A stretch of DNA of 64,000 nucleotides, taken from Flammula alnicola. Lineage: Eukaryota > Basidiomycota > Agaricomycetes > Agaricales > Strophariaceae. Location of the stretch: contig JADNRV010000175.1 in assembly GCA_015499995.1 (NCBI GenBank), forward strand, positions 43,333 through 107,332, written 5' to 3'. Both the position numbers and the translations under genes were made by a program. Below, one piece after another: positions 45,061 through 56,492 of this stretch (position 1 is its first letter; the number at the start of each line of letters is the position of its first letter). The notes beneath the pieces were generated by a model. It was not told where the DNA came from and ran no database searches. It saw nothing but the letters and a program-made list of their open reading frames with translations.

Positions 45061-48000
45061 GCATCTTCTAAGCCTAGGAAGAGTACCCGTAGAACTGCAG
45101 ATGAAGTGATATGCCCTTACTGCGAGAAGAAGGTTAACAAGATGGGCCTTGCTGGGCACCAAAGGTCTCGGGCTTGCAGGGAAAGCCGCCAGCAAAAGGC
45201 GGTTGCTGAAGCAGCCGACGAAGATGAAAACGAAGCTTTCGAAGCATTGATAGCGTCCCATATAGAGTCCAGTATGTCATATTAGTACTCATTTTCTGTA
45301 CAATGTCATCTGAAAGCACATTAACCCAAGACATGTTTCGCCCTCCATCCCCTGGTCCATCGCGGCATCAAAATTCAAGAAATCGTTCAGAATCAACACC
45401 ACTGAGTGATCTCGGACACGATCCACCAGATTTTTACGGTGAGTTAGCTTTGATCAACATGATATATTAGTGAGCAGTCTCAGACTGATAATCCGTCAAT
45501 GCACCATAGATCCCATTACACCTGATGTTGAACCCGACGATCATCAAATACCGCGCGCTGACGATATCAAAGTGGAATACCATCCGAAGTCTGGGAAGCC
45601 GGAGAAGATATACGCCTTCGAAGACTATAGATCAACCGCACCCGAGGAAGCTGTTCCTGTTGATCGCGAGCCGTGGAAGCCTTTTCGTACTCGACTCGAC
45701 TTCGAAATTGCTGAATTCGCACTGGATGCCCACCTCAATAACTCCCAGAAAGCGTCGCTCTTTTCTCTCATACGTAAATGCATAGCGGATCCGGCAGAGT
45801 TCACTCTCACAGGCAATAGCGATCTGCAGAAATGTTGGGACTATGCGCGAGAGATCAAGGCCAGCGGGGTAAGCAAAAAAAACTTGGTTCTTTATTGCAT
45901 AAACTAGACTATTTGTTAGTTTGAGACGATATCTATAAATGTTCCGTACAAAGACAAAGATGTCCCATTCGACGTTGCGGTTCGCCCAGCATGGGATTGG
46001 TGTCTGGATTTGCTCACCGACCCCTCACTTGTTCGCCAATTCAAATGGAATGCAGAACGACAATATAAATTTGATGCCGCGACGTCGGAATGGAAGCGGT
46101 TTATCGACGAACCGTGGACGGCAGACGCATGGTGGGATCTCCAGGTATGAGGATTCAGTATATTGCAACGGAATTCATTACTGACCTCGAATCAACTCAA
46201 AGTCTAGACTTCCAGAGGGTGCGAGCCCATTCTGTATTATTCTCTATGCAGATAAGACTCGTCTCTCGTCATTTGGAACTGCTAAAGGATATCCAGTGAT
46301 GGCTCGCTGTGCGAACCTTCCAGTCGGCATGCGGAATGGCCAAGGGGTGGGAGGAGGTCGGGTCGTTGGCTTCCTTCCTATTGTACGTCTTTCACCCGCA
46401 TCTACACGATATAATATAGTATTAATAATAACACATTGGCGTGGGTACCACAGGTTGCAGAAGATGCAGGGGAGACAGGTAAAAAGGGATTCGTTAATTT
46501 CAAACGCATTGTTTGGCACAAGGCCTTCTATGAGATTATCAAGTCCCTTGCATCGCACGCAGAAACTGGCTACCACTTCCAAATAGACGAAATTTGGCAC
46601 CGGATATATCCAGCCATTCTAATTTTGTCAGCGGACTACGAGGAGCAGTACGTCTGAACTTTACTTCATCCTGTGTTAAATATATATTCAATGAATATAT
46701 GGTTCCATTCACAGGTGTGTCATGGCCCTCATTCGTGGACTAAACAGCAATCACCCTTGTCCAATATGTCTTATTCCAGGTGACGAACTATCCAACCTTT
46801 CTGAGATCTTTCCATTGCGATCGAGCGATGAGATGCAAAATGTCTACGCTGAAGCCCAAGATTTAAACGCAAAAGAAGGGGACAAGCTCCTTAAAAGTTA
46901 TGGATTGCGTGATGTGGATGTAAGTCAACCCTATAATTGTGCGAATTGGCTATGATTTTTACCCCGATATCCTTCCTATAGAATGTTTTTTGGAAGATAC
47001 AAGGCTCGGACGTATATCAGGCTTTGTCGTGGGATCGTTTACATGCCTACCATGGGGGCCTTTTCTCCGATCACCTCTGGGATGAATTTAAGAACGTGGT
47101 TGATGAGCTGGGTAAAGACCATAAAGCAATTGCGAAAGATATTGATGAGCGGTACGTCCCACAATTATATTCATGGTATTTGAACTGAATTTTAGAATCA
47201 TGAAATAGAGTAGATCAAATCCCTCGGTGGAACGGATTAAATCATTTTTCCGCAATAATGAAAGCTGGAGAGTACACAGATGGAAGAAAATATGAGGATA
47301 TGTCAAAGGTCTGTCGTGTTTCCTCCAATTAGCATGGAAAATTTGACGAAAATGCGAATTTGCAGGTCATTATTTTTGCCTCGCAAGATATCCTTACCCC
47401 AGAAGAGTCTGAAAGGGGATTTCTTCTGCTGGAGCTCATGCGTAGCTACCTCGAGCTGGACATGTACACCTCACTGACAGTCCATACAGAGGAAACTCTG
47501 CGAGCTGGGGAAGAAGAGTTGTTAAACTTCGAAAAAATTATGCATGTAAGGAAGAGTACTATATTTCTGATTATATTTATTGACCAGTTTGAATTAGAGG
47601 TACATGGAGCTTTATCCAGACAAGTCATGGAACTTTCCCAAAGCCCACAGCCACCGGCATGTTTTCGATGACATTCGCAAGAAAGGTGCTACACGAAACT
47701 ACAACACGAAGCCAAATGAGAAAGCCCACGCCATCCTAAAGTTATTTTACCAACTTCACACGAACTTCAAGAACTTCATCCCTCAGGTAGATCCTTGAAT
47801 CAAATCAGCTAATTTGATATGCCGCTATGGCTAACATTATAATAATTTAATAACAGATCTTCAAACTCAATGAAGCTGACCTTGCGTGCCAGATCATCCG
47901 GGCAGCATTAGACCTTCTGGATGAATCTTTGAATGATCACACGAAAGAGCCTGTCGAACGAACAATAATTGGAACTGAGCATGTTTCATTAGGTTCACCA

Positions 48001-48667
48001 TCACCTACCACAAGTTTCGCTGCAACTGAGGTGAAATTTGCCCACTCTGATGTCGCTTTCAAAGATTTCCGAAAGAAACTTGGGAAATCACTTTCCAATC
48101 GACTTGGGCATGCCGTGCGGTTTCAACCACATGATCTGGTAGGTTTCTTATGCATAACAGGCTTCTGAATTAATAATTATCTATTCACAGATTACACCAT
48201 ACAAGTACCTGAAGGTCAATTACGAGTCAACTATCACCTGGCGACAGGAGACAAATATTCTCCGGATCAACCCTGATTTTCATGGGAGACCACGATTTGA
48301 TTACGTTCTTATTCAGGTTGACGCAGAACGTCAGACTTATATTTTTGCGCAGCTCTTACACGTCTTTGGTGTTATGGTTGCAGGCAAAGTCCATCACATG
48401 GCCCTTATCTTACCGATGGATGAATCAATCCCAGCATCAGAAGGCCATCATGCTGGTGACAATGCCCTTAGACTTACTCGCCTCCGCTCACGAAGCCGGT
48501 CCAAGTCAGTCTTCGTCAACGTTGAATCCATTGTACGTGGAGGACTCGTGGCTCATGCATTCAGGGAAGGCGAGCAGATGGATGAGCATTTGGTCATTGA
48601 CGTGATTGACGAGGACATGTGGTGGAGAATGAAGTCGATAGATCTTATTAAAAAAGCAAATCTATAA
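45061..48667 (+). CDS. Plavaka-type transposase
   Basis: Thirteen exons (45061-45271, 45331-45438, 45510-45868, 45920-46144, 46203-46382, 46454-46647, 46715-46919, 46982-47151, 47209-47308, 47366-47545, 47598-47786, 47857-48138, 48191-48667), phase-consistent, 959 aa, no stop. The N-terminus has a C2H2-like finger (CPYCEKKVNKMGLAGHQRSRAC). The core shows the Plavaka pattern: PWKPFRTRLDFEIAEFALDA, SRLPEGASPFCIILYADKT (catalytic aspartate region), GTAKGYPVMARCANLP, GGRVVGFLPIV, HPCPICLIP, SWDRLHAYHGGLFSDHLW (the DxLH motif) and SWNFPKAHSHRHVFDDI. Plavaka is a fungal family allied to the CACTA superfamily. With tnp2 nearby, this element has two candidate transposases. It is in the same orientation as the DUF6698-like gene. 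Confidence 0.88.
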
Positions 48668-50900
48668 TGTGATGACTCAACTTTGACTATGGAATAGCAT
48701 GAGTACACCTGACCCGGCACTACCTGTGGTCGTCGAGGCGGGCGATTAGCAAGGTGCGGGTGATTAGCAAGGTATTAGGGTAGTAGCCACTTGGTCGCTA
48801 TATTCCTGGACTGAGGACATATTAATAACCAACATCATGATCCGCTCACACTCCTTAGCACCTTCAATCTCGAGACGCTTAATGAAGCGAGCCAATGTTG
48901 GCTGGAAATCATCGAGCTTGATATTCGTAAACAGCATTCCGTGCAACAAGACGACAAGTTCAGAGGCGCGTGCATCAGGCACCGATCATCGCGCTTGCAC
49001 TGCATGCAATCAGATAGACAGCGCTAATTTGCGGAGGTGGTGGGGTGGGTGAACGAGCTCAGAGCGCGTTCATATTCGAGGCGGACACGGAGGAGGCGGG
49101 CGGTGGACCTGGGATACAGTGTCCTTCAGCTCCTCCGGCGACAGCACCTTCGCCGCACCCCCCCACCCTCCGGGAAATCCTTCACCTCACCTGCCTCTCC
49201 AACGTCTCCCGGCACACCTTCAGCAGGCCATCCAAGATCACCTTGATGCGCTTGGATATCTCGTCTCAATGGCCAGCACCGCCCTCCGCGTCCGATGCAT
49301 CCAGGTCCTCGTCCTCCTCCTCGTCCGCGACCTCGTCTGGCGGCAGGAAGGACTTGACGGCCCGGTAGGCGCGCGGGGGGAGGATGAGGCGCGATGCGCG
49401 CAGTTTGCGCCGTCGCAGCTCATGGATTTCTTTGGCTTCGCGGTGTTTGGTCGCTTCGAGGGAGGCGTTGGTGGCGAGCAGAGAGCGGTCGGTAATTTCT
49501 AGGCCGATGTCTGTGCGTGCGGAAAGATAGGGAGAAAGAAAGGCGGCTCCCGTTGTCCGTCGACGTCGAGCCTGTCCATGAGTGTGAGTAGGGCCCTAGG
49601 TACGAGATACTGGCGGACGAACGCGAGGAGAAGGAGATGGAAGACGCAGGCGGTGAGTGTGGTTCGAGGCGTATGGACGCTGGGTCGACGGCGCTATTGA
49701 CCAGTCCTGGAGGCCGCGTTCCAGGCGACTGGGTCAGCGATGCGTTGGTTGGACTAAAAATTGAAATACCTGGGGTCTAGCTGCATGATTTGTTCGTACA
49801 GCAGGGGGAGGACGTTCCGTTGCGAACCGATGTGGATTGGCAGCGGACACGGCAGTTGTGATGGGATAAAATTGGAGTGGCGGACTCCGAGTCGGTTGCT
49901 GGGACAAAGTTGAGGATGTGGATGGGGCTCGTGCATGTGGGTTAACGTTTCGAAAGGAAGGGTATAATGGAGAACTCGGAAGTGATGCGGTAGTCGACTG
50001 TCGACACGTCCGATGTTGCAGACTTGGCCATCGTGCTGACCTTCGAACGTATACGTAACGTTGGCGAGCTGGTCTTGCCACGGTCTGCAAGGCCAACTAC
50101 GGACTTGGATGCTAGGGTCAAGTGGCATTTTCAGAAACTCGATGCATCTCATATGCGCAACAAGTCCGACGGAACTTGAAGTTACATGGAAACGTGCTGA
50201 CCTTCAAGTTTCAATTTGCAGGTACAACATTAGTAAGAGCGTAGCATCGAACGGTTATAGACACCACCTCAGGGCTTTATTCAAAATTTACGAGTAGCCA
50301 GCCATGTGCTTTGCATGATGCTTGTCGGATTCACATTTCCCCGACTACTATTACTGCCTAGTATTAATAATTACGTACCAAACTTGAGTATCTGACTGGA
50401 TTCTGCACTGCAAGTTGTAGATTGTGTTCAGATAATATGATTATATGTCCTCACGACGGTGCAAGTTTCAAAGCTGAAGTAGGCACCTAAAGATTCAGAC
50501 GAATTGTGGGACTGAGAGATCCCGGAGTCTGATACTTAGACTATTCTTAGAACATTGAGACCGACGACGACATATCATCGCTTAGCGCTTAACACTGATA
50601 AGATTAATAGGTAAATGTTTGTGCGCTCTTCTTACACTTTCAGTGGCCAAAACATCTTGGCATGAGGGCATAATATGCCAACAAGGCTTGTAGCCCTGCA
50701 TCGGGGGTTTTTTGTATCAGTTACAGTATTAGCCCTCGGTTTCAATTGAGATCGCCGTAATGTCAGGCGGTACACGCTGCAACACGCATGAAATTTAGGT
50801 AGGGTGTTGCGAGTATTGACAGACTTAGAGATAGCGCGAGTGAAAGATATAAAAACCTCGTTCTGTAGCTGATATCTGTAGCTTAGACGTACTTTCTAAG
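48668..50900. other. CACTA element interior, no supportable gene
   Basis: I found no coding frame with domain or splice logic. Plus-strand frames at 49037-49502 and minus-strand frames at 49734-50152 are Ser/Pro/Arg-rich shadows of GC-rich DNA. The last few hundred bp hold the promoter of the DUF6698-like gene. Confidence 0.45.
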
Positions 50901-52823
50901 ATGTCGACCAACTCAGCTACCTCTTCTCGCTCTAATGCACCTGCTTTTGAAATCCCCTGCGAGGATGATGCCTCACTTTCCTCGGGACTTGAAAGGATTC
51001 TCGAGCTGGCAAGTGCGGGAGACATTAGCACCAAGTCCATGCACAAGGTACATACCTAACGTTCCCTGTTGTTTCGCTTTCCGGATTATCTGAAAATTTC
51101 TTTCCTTTTATGAGGCCCTTGCGGAAGCGCACCAGAAGATTATCGATCAACGTCAAGAACTTCTGAAACTGAAGAGCGAGGTTGCTGACCTTACCTTAAA
51201 GAAGAAGGGCAACGACAAGGATGCCGCTGCTGCTACCATCGACGAGGAGATGAAGAAGCTTGGGCGTTATTTCCAATTCTTCTATTCACCGTATGCCGAC
51301 ACTTCCTTGTTTCACATTGGCATGAAGAAACCGGCATTTGAGCACAACGACAAAGAAAGGTATGCGCATGAAGATAGCGCCGCTGAAGTTGGCATAACCG
51401 CGGAACTTTTCGACTGTATCCCCGAGAAATTCTATACCTTTATGGTGAAGGGCAAGGCATTTAAGAAAACTGTATGTATCATTCTTATCTATTTTCACCT
51501 CCCTCTCGCATTTAAGTTAGCTGATGTTCCGCTCTTTCAGTTCACGAAAGCCATCCATGATAATCGCTCCCAATGCCTTGAGCGCCTTCGCAAATCGGCT
51601 CCGACTATCTTCGAGATGCCAGCATCATATTTTGAGCTCGCAAAGGCCAAAAACAAGAAACCTGGACGTGACGTACCGCTTCGAAGTAGCATTAAAGCTA
51701 TTCAAGACCTTCTGGAAGACAAGAATGGCGCCTTCGACCACAACTCTCGCTTTCCCGCTGTCCTCTTCCAAGGTGGAGATTTTCACAAAATCGGTAATCT
51801 ATTTCTCAATCCGGTTCTATTCGAGGTTCATTACTTTCTTATCTGTTTGTAAATCGCATCTAACAGTCGCATTTACTTCATTGGCATTGGTAGATCGCGA
51901 GGATTATTCTCTATGGGCCAACCGCAGGTAAATCTGTTGGCGGTGCATCCTTACGATCAAATAGCCCGTATTGTCGTCAGGATCGGGGGATTGCAGTTAC
52001 CCCGGGTATGATTTCCTGGACATGCATTATGGTGCGCTATATTTTGCCTACTATTTGTTTACGATACCTCTGCTAATGAGAACCTTTAAAGGCTCGTTTT
52101 ATGCTCTCGGACGATATTGAATTCACCTCAACAGGAGTTGGTGCAAATTCTGGCAATACTTATTTTCCAGATTTTGACGCCTACAAGAAGATTATCATTG
52201 AAAGTCGTCACGATTCACCTAAATGGTACGAAAAGTTAATCAAGACCTGGACTTACCAATTGTTTAGCGCCAAGAAACATCCATCGCATGAAGGAGGGGA
52301 CGATGAAGACGGGGAGGACTTTGATTTCGAAGATCAAATCAACGACGTCATGAATCAAATCCGTGGCGCCGGTGAGGTCTTAACGAGCTCTGAATCAGAT
52401 TCAGAGCTCGATGAGCATGAGCAGCTACGACCACGACCTCGCCCTCAGCATCCTGTCCCGGTCCACCGTCCAGTCCAACAACTGGATGCCTTCCTCGATC
52501 TCGATGTCACTGCGCGCCGGTCCGATGCCGCCGCCAACAATTCGGACTCTGCTTTTGACGATGCAACAGATGCACTTGGACTCGGAGCACTTTCCAGGCT
52601 CAGTATCGAGTCAACGGCTCCTGTGGCTGGACCATCTCGTCCTCGCCCACAGCCGCGGCCTCGCGGTCGAGCCGCCATTGTTGAAATTCCCCCGGAGATG
52701 GAGACAGAGCCGGTCCAGGTAATGGTCCCTGACATGAATGTACTGGCTGAGGCACCTGTCAACGAGAAGCGACGCTCAGCTCGAAACGCGACAAGCAAGA
52801 AGGGGAAGGCTGCTGTCCGTTAG
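50901..52823 (+). CDS. DUF6698-like protein encoded in the CACTA element
   Basis: Five exons (50901-51047, 51115-51471, 51541-51825, 51894-52031, 52092-52823), phase 0 throughout, 552 aa. Residues about 50-85 form a predicted coiled coil (ALAEAHQKIIDQRQELLKLK). The central region resembles DUF6698: FPAVLFQGGDFHKIGNLFLN, IARIILYGPTAGKS and VTPGMISWTCIMARFMLSDD, followed by FPDFDAYKKIIIES and WYEKLIKTWTYQLF. The C-terminus is acidic, then Pro/Arg-rich, and ends with a basic cluster (KRRSARNATSKKGKAAVR). DUF6698 has no known function and occurs widely in Agaricomycetes, often in repeat-rich regions as far as I recall. The donor after FE at 51825 is weak (gttcat); an alternative is 51793. Confidence 0.7.
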
Positions 52824-53087
52824 AAACTTCTTATACCTGGGTCATCTGAGTACTTGAAAGATCTATTATTACCATTGATTGTTCTTTCTTTCCGTTGAGG
52901 ATTCTATTCTTAAATATACTGTGGCATGTAAAACTTATTGATTTCTAGTGTACATGCCGAGGAAATACAGGAAACGATGATAGATAGTGCAAGCGGCACC
53001 GCCAGTGGGTCAGAGTCTCATTGTACCCAAAATGGACAGACGTGGGTATATATTAACCTTAAGTTCTTTACTTTAAATCGGTAAAAT

Positions 53088-53160
53088 AGTCTAGTAGAAG
53101 TATGGTAAAGGTTAGTATACAGTGATAGGTAAGGTTCAGGGTTCGATTCCAGCGGTAAGC
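53088..53160 (+). other. tRNA-like A/B-box relic
   Basis: TAGTCTAGTAG (53088-53098) resembles a Pol III A box and GGTTCGATTCC (53140-53150) is a perfect B box, about 42 bp apart, as in a tRNA. No acceptor or anticodon stem pairs properly, so this is a decayed tRNA or a SINE head rather than a working gene. Confidence 0.4.
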
Positions 53161-53697
53161 AATTAATTACAATATGGTAGCTAGCGTTTCTAATGTTCCC
53201 TTCTCTTCATATGTATGATCTAGTTGATAACCATTAGGTTTCCTTACTATTTTCCTTTCTATTTGCAAGAAACCTAAGGTACCTTGCAAGTCTGACGTCT
53301 CCTTGCAAGTCTGACGTTTCCTTACAACTGCCTTACAACCTGACCCTTGCAAGAGTCCCGCATAGCTTACAAAATACCTTCCAGATCACGAGGCGTTGTG
53401 ACCCGGCCGGTGCCTTTCCGGCCTTTTAACCGTTGCAAGGCATATCGGGATTTTCCGACATAGAACCAGGAAATTATGCATTAGGAGGTATTCCGTGTGA
53501 AACTAGAAGAAAAACCCTGCCAAACGAAACCGGGAATGGTGGCCATGGCGCAGGACATTATTCCTAGGCCACTCCCGGTTACGGAATTCCCAGTTTGACG
53601 GGGAGTACACCAAGTCATACCCCCTTTTTTCCCTGGTGAGGCCGGGAATAATTCTCGGGAGGGCGCGGTCGCTGCCCAGGAACTTTATCCGGTCTTC

Positions 53698-53709
53698 GGG
53701 TTCATAGTG
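53698..53709 (-). repeat. Right terminal inverted repeat of the CACTA element
   Basis: GGGTTCATAGTG, followed by TGA. Exact inverted copy of 36025-36036. Just inside are GGTCTTCGGG, CCGGGAATAATTCTCGGGAG and several CCCGG/CCTGG motifs back to about 53530. Confidence 0.88.
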
Positions 53710-53927
53710 TGATGTGGAATCTTGATGAATTTATATGCATTTTTCTTTTACCTCTGAAACGTATGAATCATATGTACTTTATCTATACCTGGATTCGTGC
53801 ACACCTGTATTTCTGGTCGAGCTGGACTTCCAAAATAATTTAATTCTCTGTATGTTCTTGTCCTGCTTAGCTCGAAGATGAAATATATCGAATAAAGATT
53901 CTCAGCAGATAATCGCATCGAACGATG

Positions 53928-56186
53928 TCACTGCGCTCGCGCGGGATCTCGGTGCTTCATAATTGTTGTATGTCGAGGTCTAGGCGTTAGAGGAACGAAC
54001 CCGCTACTGTTACGGTCAAGTACAGCAGGTCCAGAAGTAGGCTCGGGCGCCACCAAATCCTCTTTCGCAACAGTGTCGAGCAACTCAGTCAATTGCGCAG
54101 GTGGAATGATATGACGGCTGGGTGAGACGAAAGCATGAGTGTCAACACCAGAAGCCTCACGCCGGTGTCTATTGGACGACGCCACGGTGCTGAATTGGGG
54201 ACCGACTTGCATAAACTCGCAGTGGCCAGCTGCTGAAGAGTTTCGACGACGTCGGGTCATTGGCCTGGATTCCTGCTCGCGGGGGTCGGTGTCCTCGACG
54301 CCTCGATTTTGATGAGAAACAGTGCCAGGCCGCAGAGTCGGATGAATGGAGGATACCTTTGGCATACCGGCGTGCCGAACGCTATGCGATTGGCCACGAC
54401 GATGCAAATTCCATGCCTGAGCTTTCGACAAGAAAAAGTGGGATATATGCGCGTCTGTCTGTGAGGAGGTCAGAGTACCTGCGTTCGCAGACCTATTCGG
54501 ACTCGCTTTAAGCGTTCCAGGAGGTTGAAGCTTTTCGGATATCAATTTAGGGGCCACCCCTTTCTTGAATATGTGCATAATGGTGTTTTTCTTGCCATGA
54601 AAAGATAACATGAGTGCTGGCGTACAAGAAAACGTAAGAGGTGTCAAAACTTTCTCGCCTTCCATGACTTTTCCAGAGGCGTCCATTAGTCGATCATCCA
54701 CAACATACTCGAACCGCCAATGCAGCTTCAACGATTCAGCATCGTGGTGGTGGCTTCCAGAAAGTATTTCATGGCTGTTTAAAACATACACACCGTTCGT
54801 TTTCAGCGTCAAAAGCGCCTGCTTGGAAACATAGTCGTGCGTCTCGTCGCCATTGACAGTGACGCGCCTTAGGATGGGAGGGGTCTCGAAAGGGGCGTAG
54901 TGGAAATGGAAAGCTTGCCTCGGCACCGGCCTGAACTGTGCCATAACCGCGCCTGGACTCTTCGAATGCTGCGAAGAACGGAGGCGTACAACACCAGTAA
55001 ATCTGAACGAAGGCTGGGCAGCACGGAATCCTTCCTGATCAATGAGAAACTGGACCGTGATGTGCTTTAACCAACTGTGTTCCGCCTCTTGCAGGCTAAA
55101 ATGCGGTCGATCAGGGTGGTTTTCCGATTTGGGTGGCTTTTCACTGCGATGGTTGTGGTCATGTGGCTCATGATTCGCTTGGAATGGGCGGAGTGTGTCG
55201 ACGTTCTGAGTATTGATATCGTGACGGCCAAGAACACTGTGACGCGTAGGCGTGACTTGGTGAGGCGGACTGGAGCCTTTGTCGTGAGTGCTTGTGATAT
55301 GCATTGCTGGAGGAAACTGGGGATCTCGGGGAGCAATTGTCTTCGAACCCGCCTTTTTAGGAGTTAAAGAGTTATTGGTCTCGTCATCGCCACGAAAGCC
55401 AGAAGCCTCTTCAACGGTTGTATGATCGGGCGTTTGCCGATACTCTTCTGGATCGACCTGGTCCGGACGACCTGAGTCGCGCTTCTCTATCACGCGAGAA
55501 CTTCGATTGCCATCTAACAAGACACTAGGATTGGAAAATACGCCAGAAAGTGTCTGAGTAGACGACCTTTTTCGAGAGACAGCATTGTTGGTCTGGATAC
55601 TTGATCGTTTGTCAGGCAGGGTTGTTGATGCGACTTTAGGAGACGGTATATCAGAAAGAAGCATTGGTCCAGGGGCCTCAAAATACTGCGATATTTCGCG
55701 AGCTCTAAGAGTCTTCCGCCGCGGCCCAAAGGTCCCCACAGAGCTCACGGTATTCGAGCTTTCGAGGCTACCGATGAGTTCAGGTCCAGAGCCAACGTGA
55801 ATGCCAGTAGAGGTTGAAGTCCTGATAGATTCGCGGCGCTGATCACGAGTAGTGGCAGAAGGACCCACAGCAGAGAGCCGAACGTTAACAATACCAGCAC
55901 TGGCACCTGCAATCCCTCGTAAAGTCGCAGAACTATCCCGTTTACCACCATTCCCAGCGTTAATATGCTCATTTGCCTCATATGAGGCTGACGATTCTGC
56001 AAATGCGTCCATATATGCATCGTCATAGAGAAGAACAGGGATATCGCCCGAGGACCACGTAAAGGTTAGCTGAGAGGGCGTCAAAATCGGAGAAGGTGGG
56101 TTGAGCGTATACAGGGCGTCGAACGCCGATCCTGATGGAGAGATAATAAGCTCACTGGGATCTTCGTCTGTAGGGAAGTCGGCCAT
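53928..56186 (-). CDS. Large hypothetical protein, single exon
   Basis: A single open frame of 752 codons from MADFPTDEDPSELI (56186); the frame stays open upstream to an ATG at 56300, but that extension (residues 1-38) is less protein-like. Not recognised. Most of the N-terminal half is Ser/Thr/Arg-rich and probably disordered. A folded-looking block lies at residues about 365-560 (HSWLKHITVQFLIDQEGFR, FHFHYAPFETPPILRRVTV, LLTLKTNGVYVLNS, LHWRFEYVVDDRLMDASGKV), with beta-strand-rich character. The C-terminus is again basic and disordered. No signal peptide or membrane helix. Likely a nuclear or cytosolic regulatory protein. It converges on the amine oxidase gene, and the CACTA element is inserted between the two. 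Confidence 0.72.
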   Translation of the reverse strand: MADFPTDEDPSELIISPSGSAFDALYTLNPPSPILTPSQLTFTWSSGDIPVLLYDDAYMDAFAESSASYEANEHINAGNGGKRDSSATLRGIAGASAGIVNVRLSAVGPSATTRDQRRESIRTSTSTGIHVGSGPELIGSLESSNTVSSVGTFGPRRKTLRAREISQYFEAPGPMLLSDIPSPKVASTTLPDKRSSIQTNNAVSRKRSSTQTLSGVFSNPSVLLDGNRSSRVIEKRDSGRPDQVDPEEYRQTPDHTTVEEASGFRGDDETNNSLTPKKAGSKTIAPRDPQFPPAMHITSTHDKGSSPPHQVTPTRHSVLGRHDINTQNVDTLRPFQANHEPHDHNHRSEKPPKSENHPDRPHFSLQEAEHSWLKHITVQFLIDQEGFRAAQPSFRFTGVVRLRSSQHSKSPGAVMAQFRPVPRQAFHFHYAPFETPPILRRVTVNGDETHDYVSKQALLTLKTNGVYVLNSHEILSGSHHHDAESLKLHWRFEYVVDDRLMDASGKVMEGEKVLTPLTFSCTPALMLSFHGKKNTIMHIFKKGVAPKLISEKLQPPGTLKASPNRSANAGTLTSSQTDAHISHFFLSKAQAWNLHRRGQSHSVRHAGMPKVSSIHPTLRPGTVSHQNRGVEDTDPREQESRPMTRRRRNSSAAGHCEFMQVGPQFSTVASSNRHRREASGVDTHAFVSPSRHIIPPAQLTELLDTVAKEDLVAPEPTSGPAVLDRNSSGFVPLTPRPRHTTIMKHRDPARAQ

Positions 56187-56492
56187 TATGATGGCGATGG
56201 TAATTTGAAGTGAGAGTAGGGACGGCGCAGATTTTTGGTCTGTCGTTGGTTTGGTGGCGGACGCTATACGCAACCAGAGGCTCATGCCAAGCATTCGCAA
56301 ATATTTTTCTTTTTCTTTACAATATTCTCAAAATATTCTCTAATGTTGCCCTCCAGTCCTTGGTCATTAGTGCAACCTAGGGTTGCAGTTTTATATTATT
56401 AGCTATAATACTTCTATAGTAAGTACTTCACAACAATTCAAACAATTTTGCTCGACCAGCCTTCTATCTTCGATCTTCACCAACGACATTTC

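Larger units (their letters stand above)
36025..53709. mobile_element. 17.7-kb CACTA-superfamily element with two transposases
   Basis: The left end begins CACTATGAACCC at 36025 and the right end finishes with its exact reverse complement GGGTTCATAGTG at 53709. Immediately outside, TGA occurs on both sides (36022-36024 and 53710-53712), the 3-bp target duplication expected of CACTA/EnSpm elements. Within 300 bp of each end are many CCGGGA/TTCCCGG-like motifs, matching the subterminal repeats of this superfamily. It contains a tnp2-type transposase (-), a 218-aa ORF (+), a repeat-containing protein (+), a Plavaka-type transposase (+) and a DUF6698-like protein (+). It lies 60 bp past the amine oxidase stop codon. 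All coding frames appear intact and the ends perfect, suggesting recent activity. Whether it is one element or nested elements is not settled; no inner CACTA/TAGTG pair was found. Confidence 0.85.
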
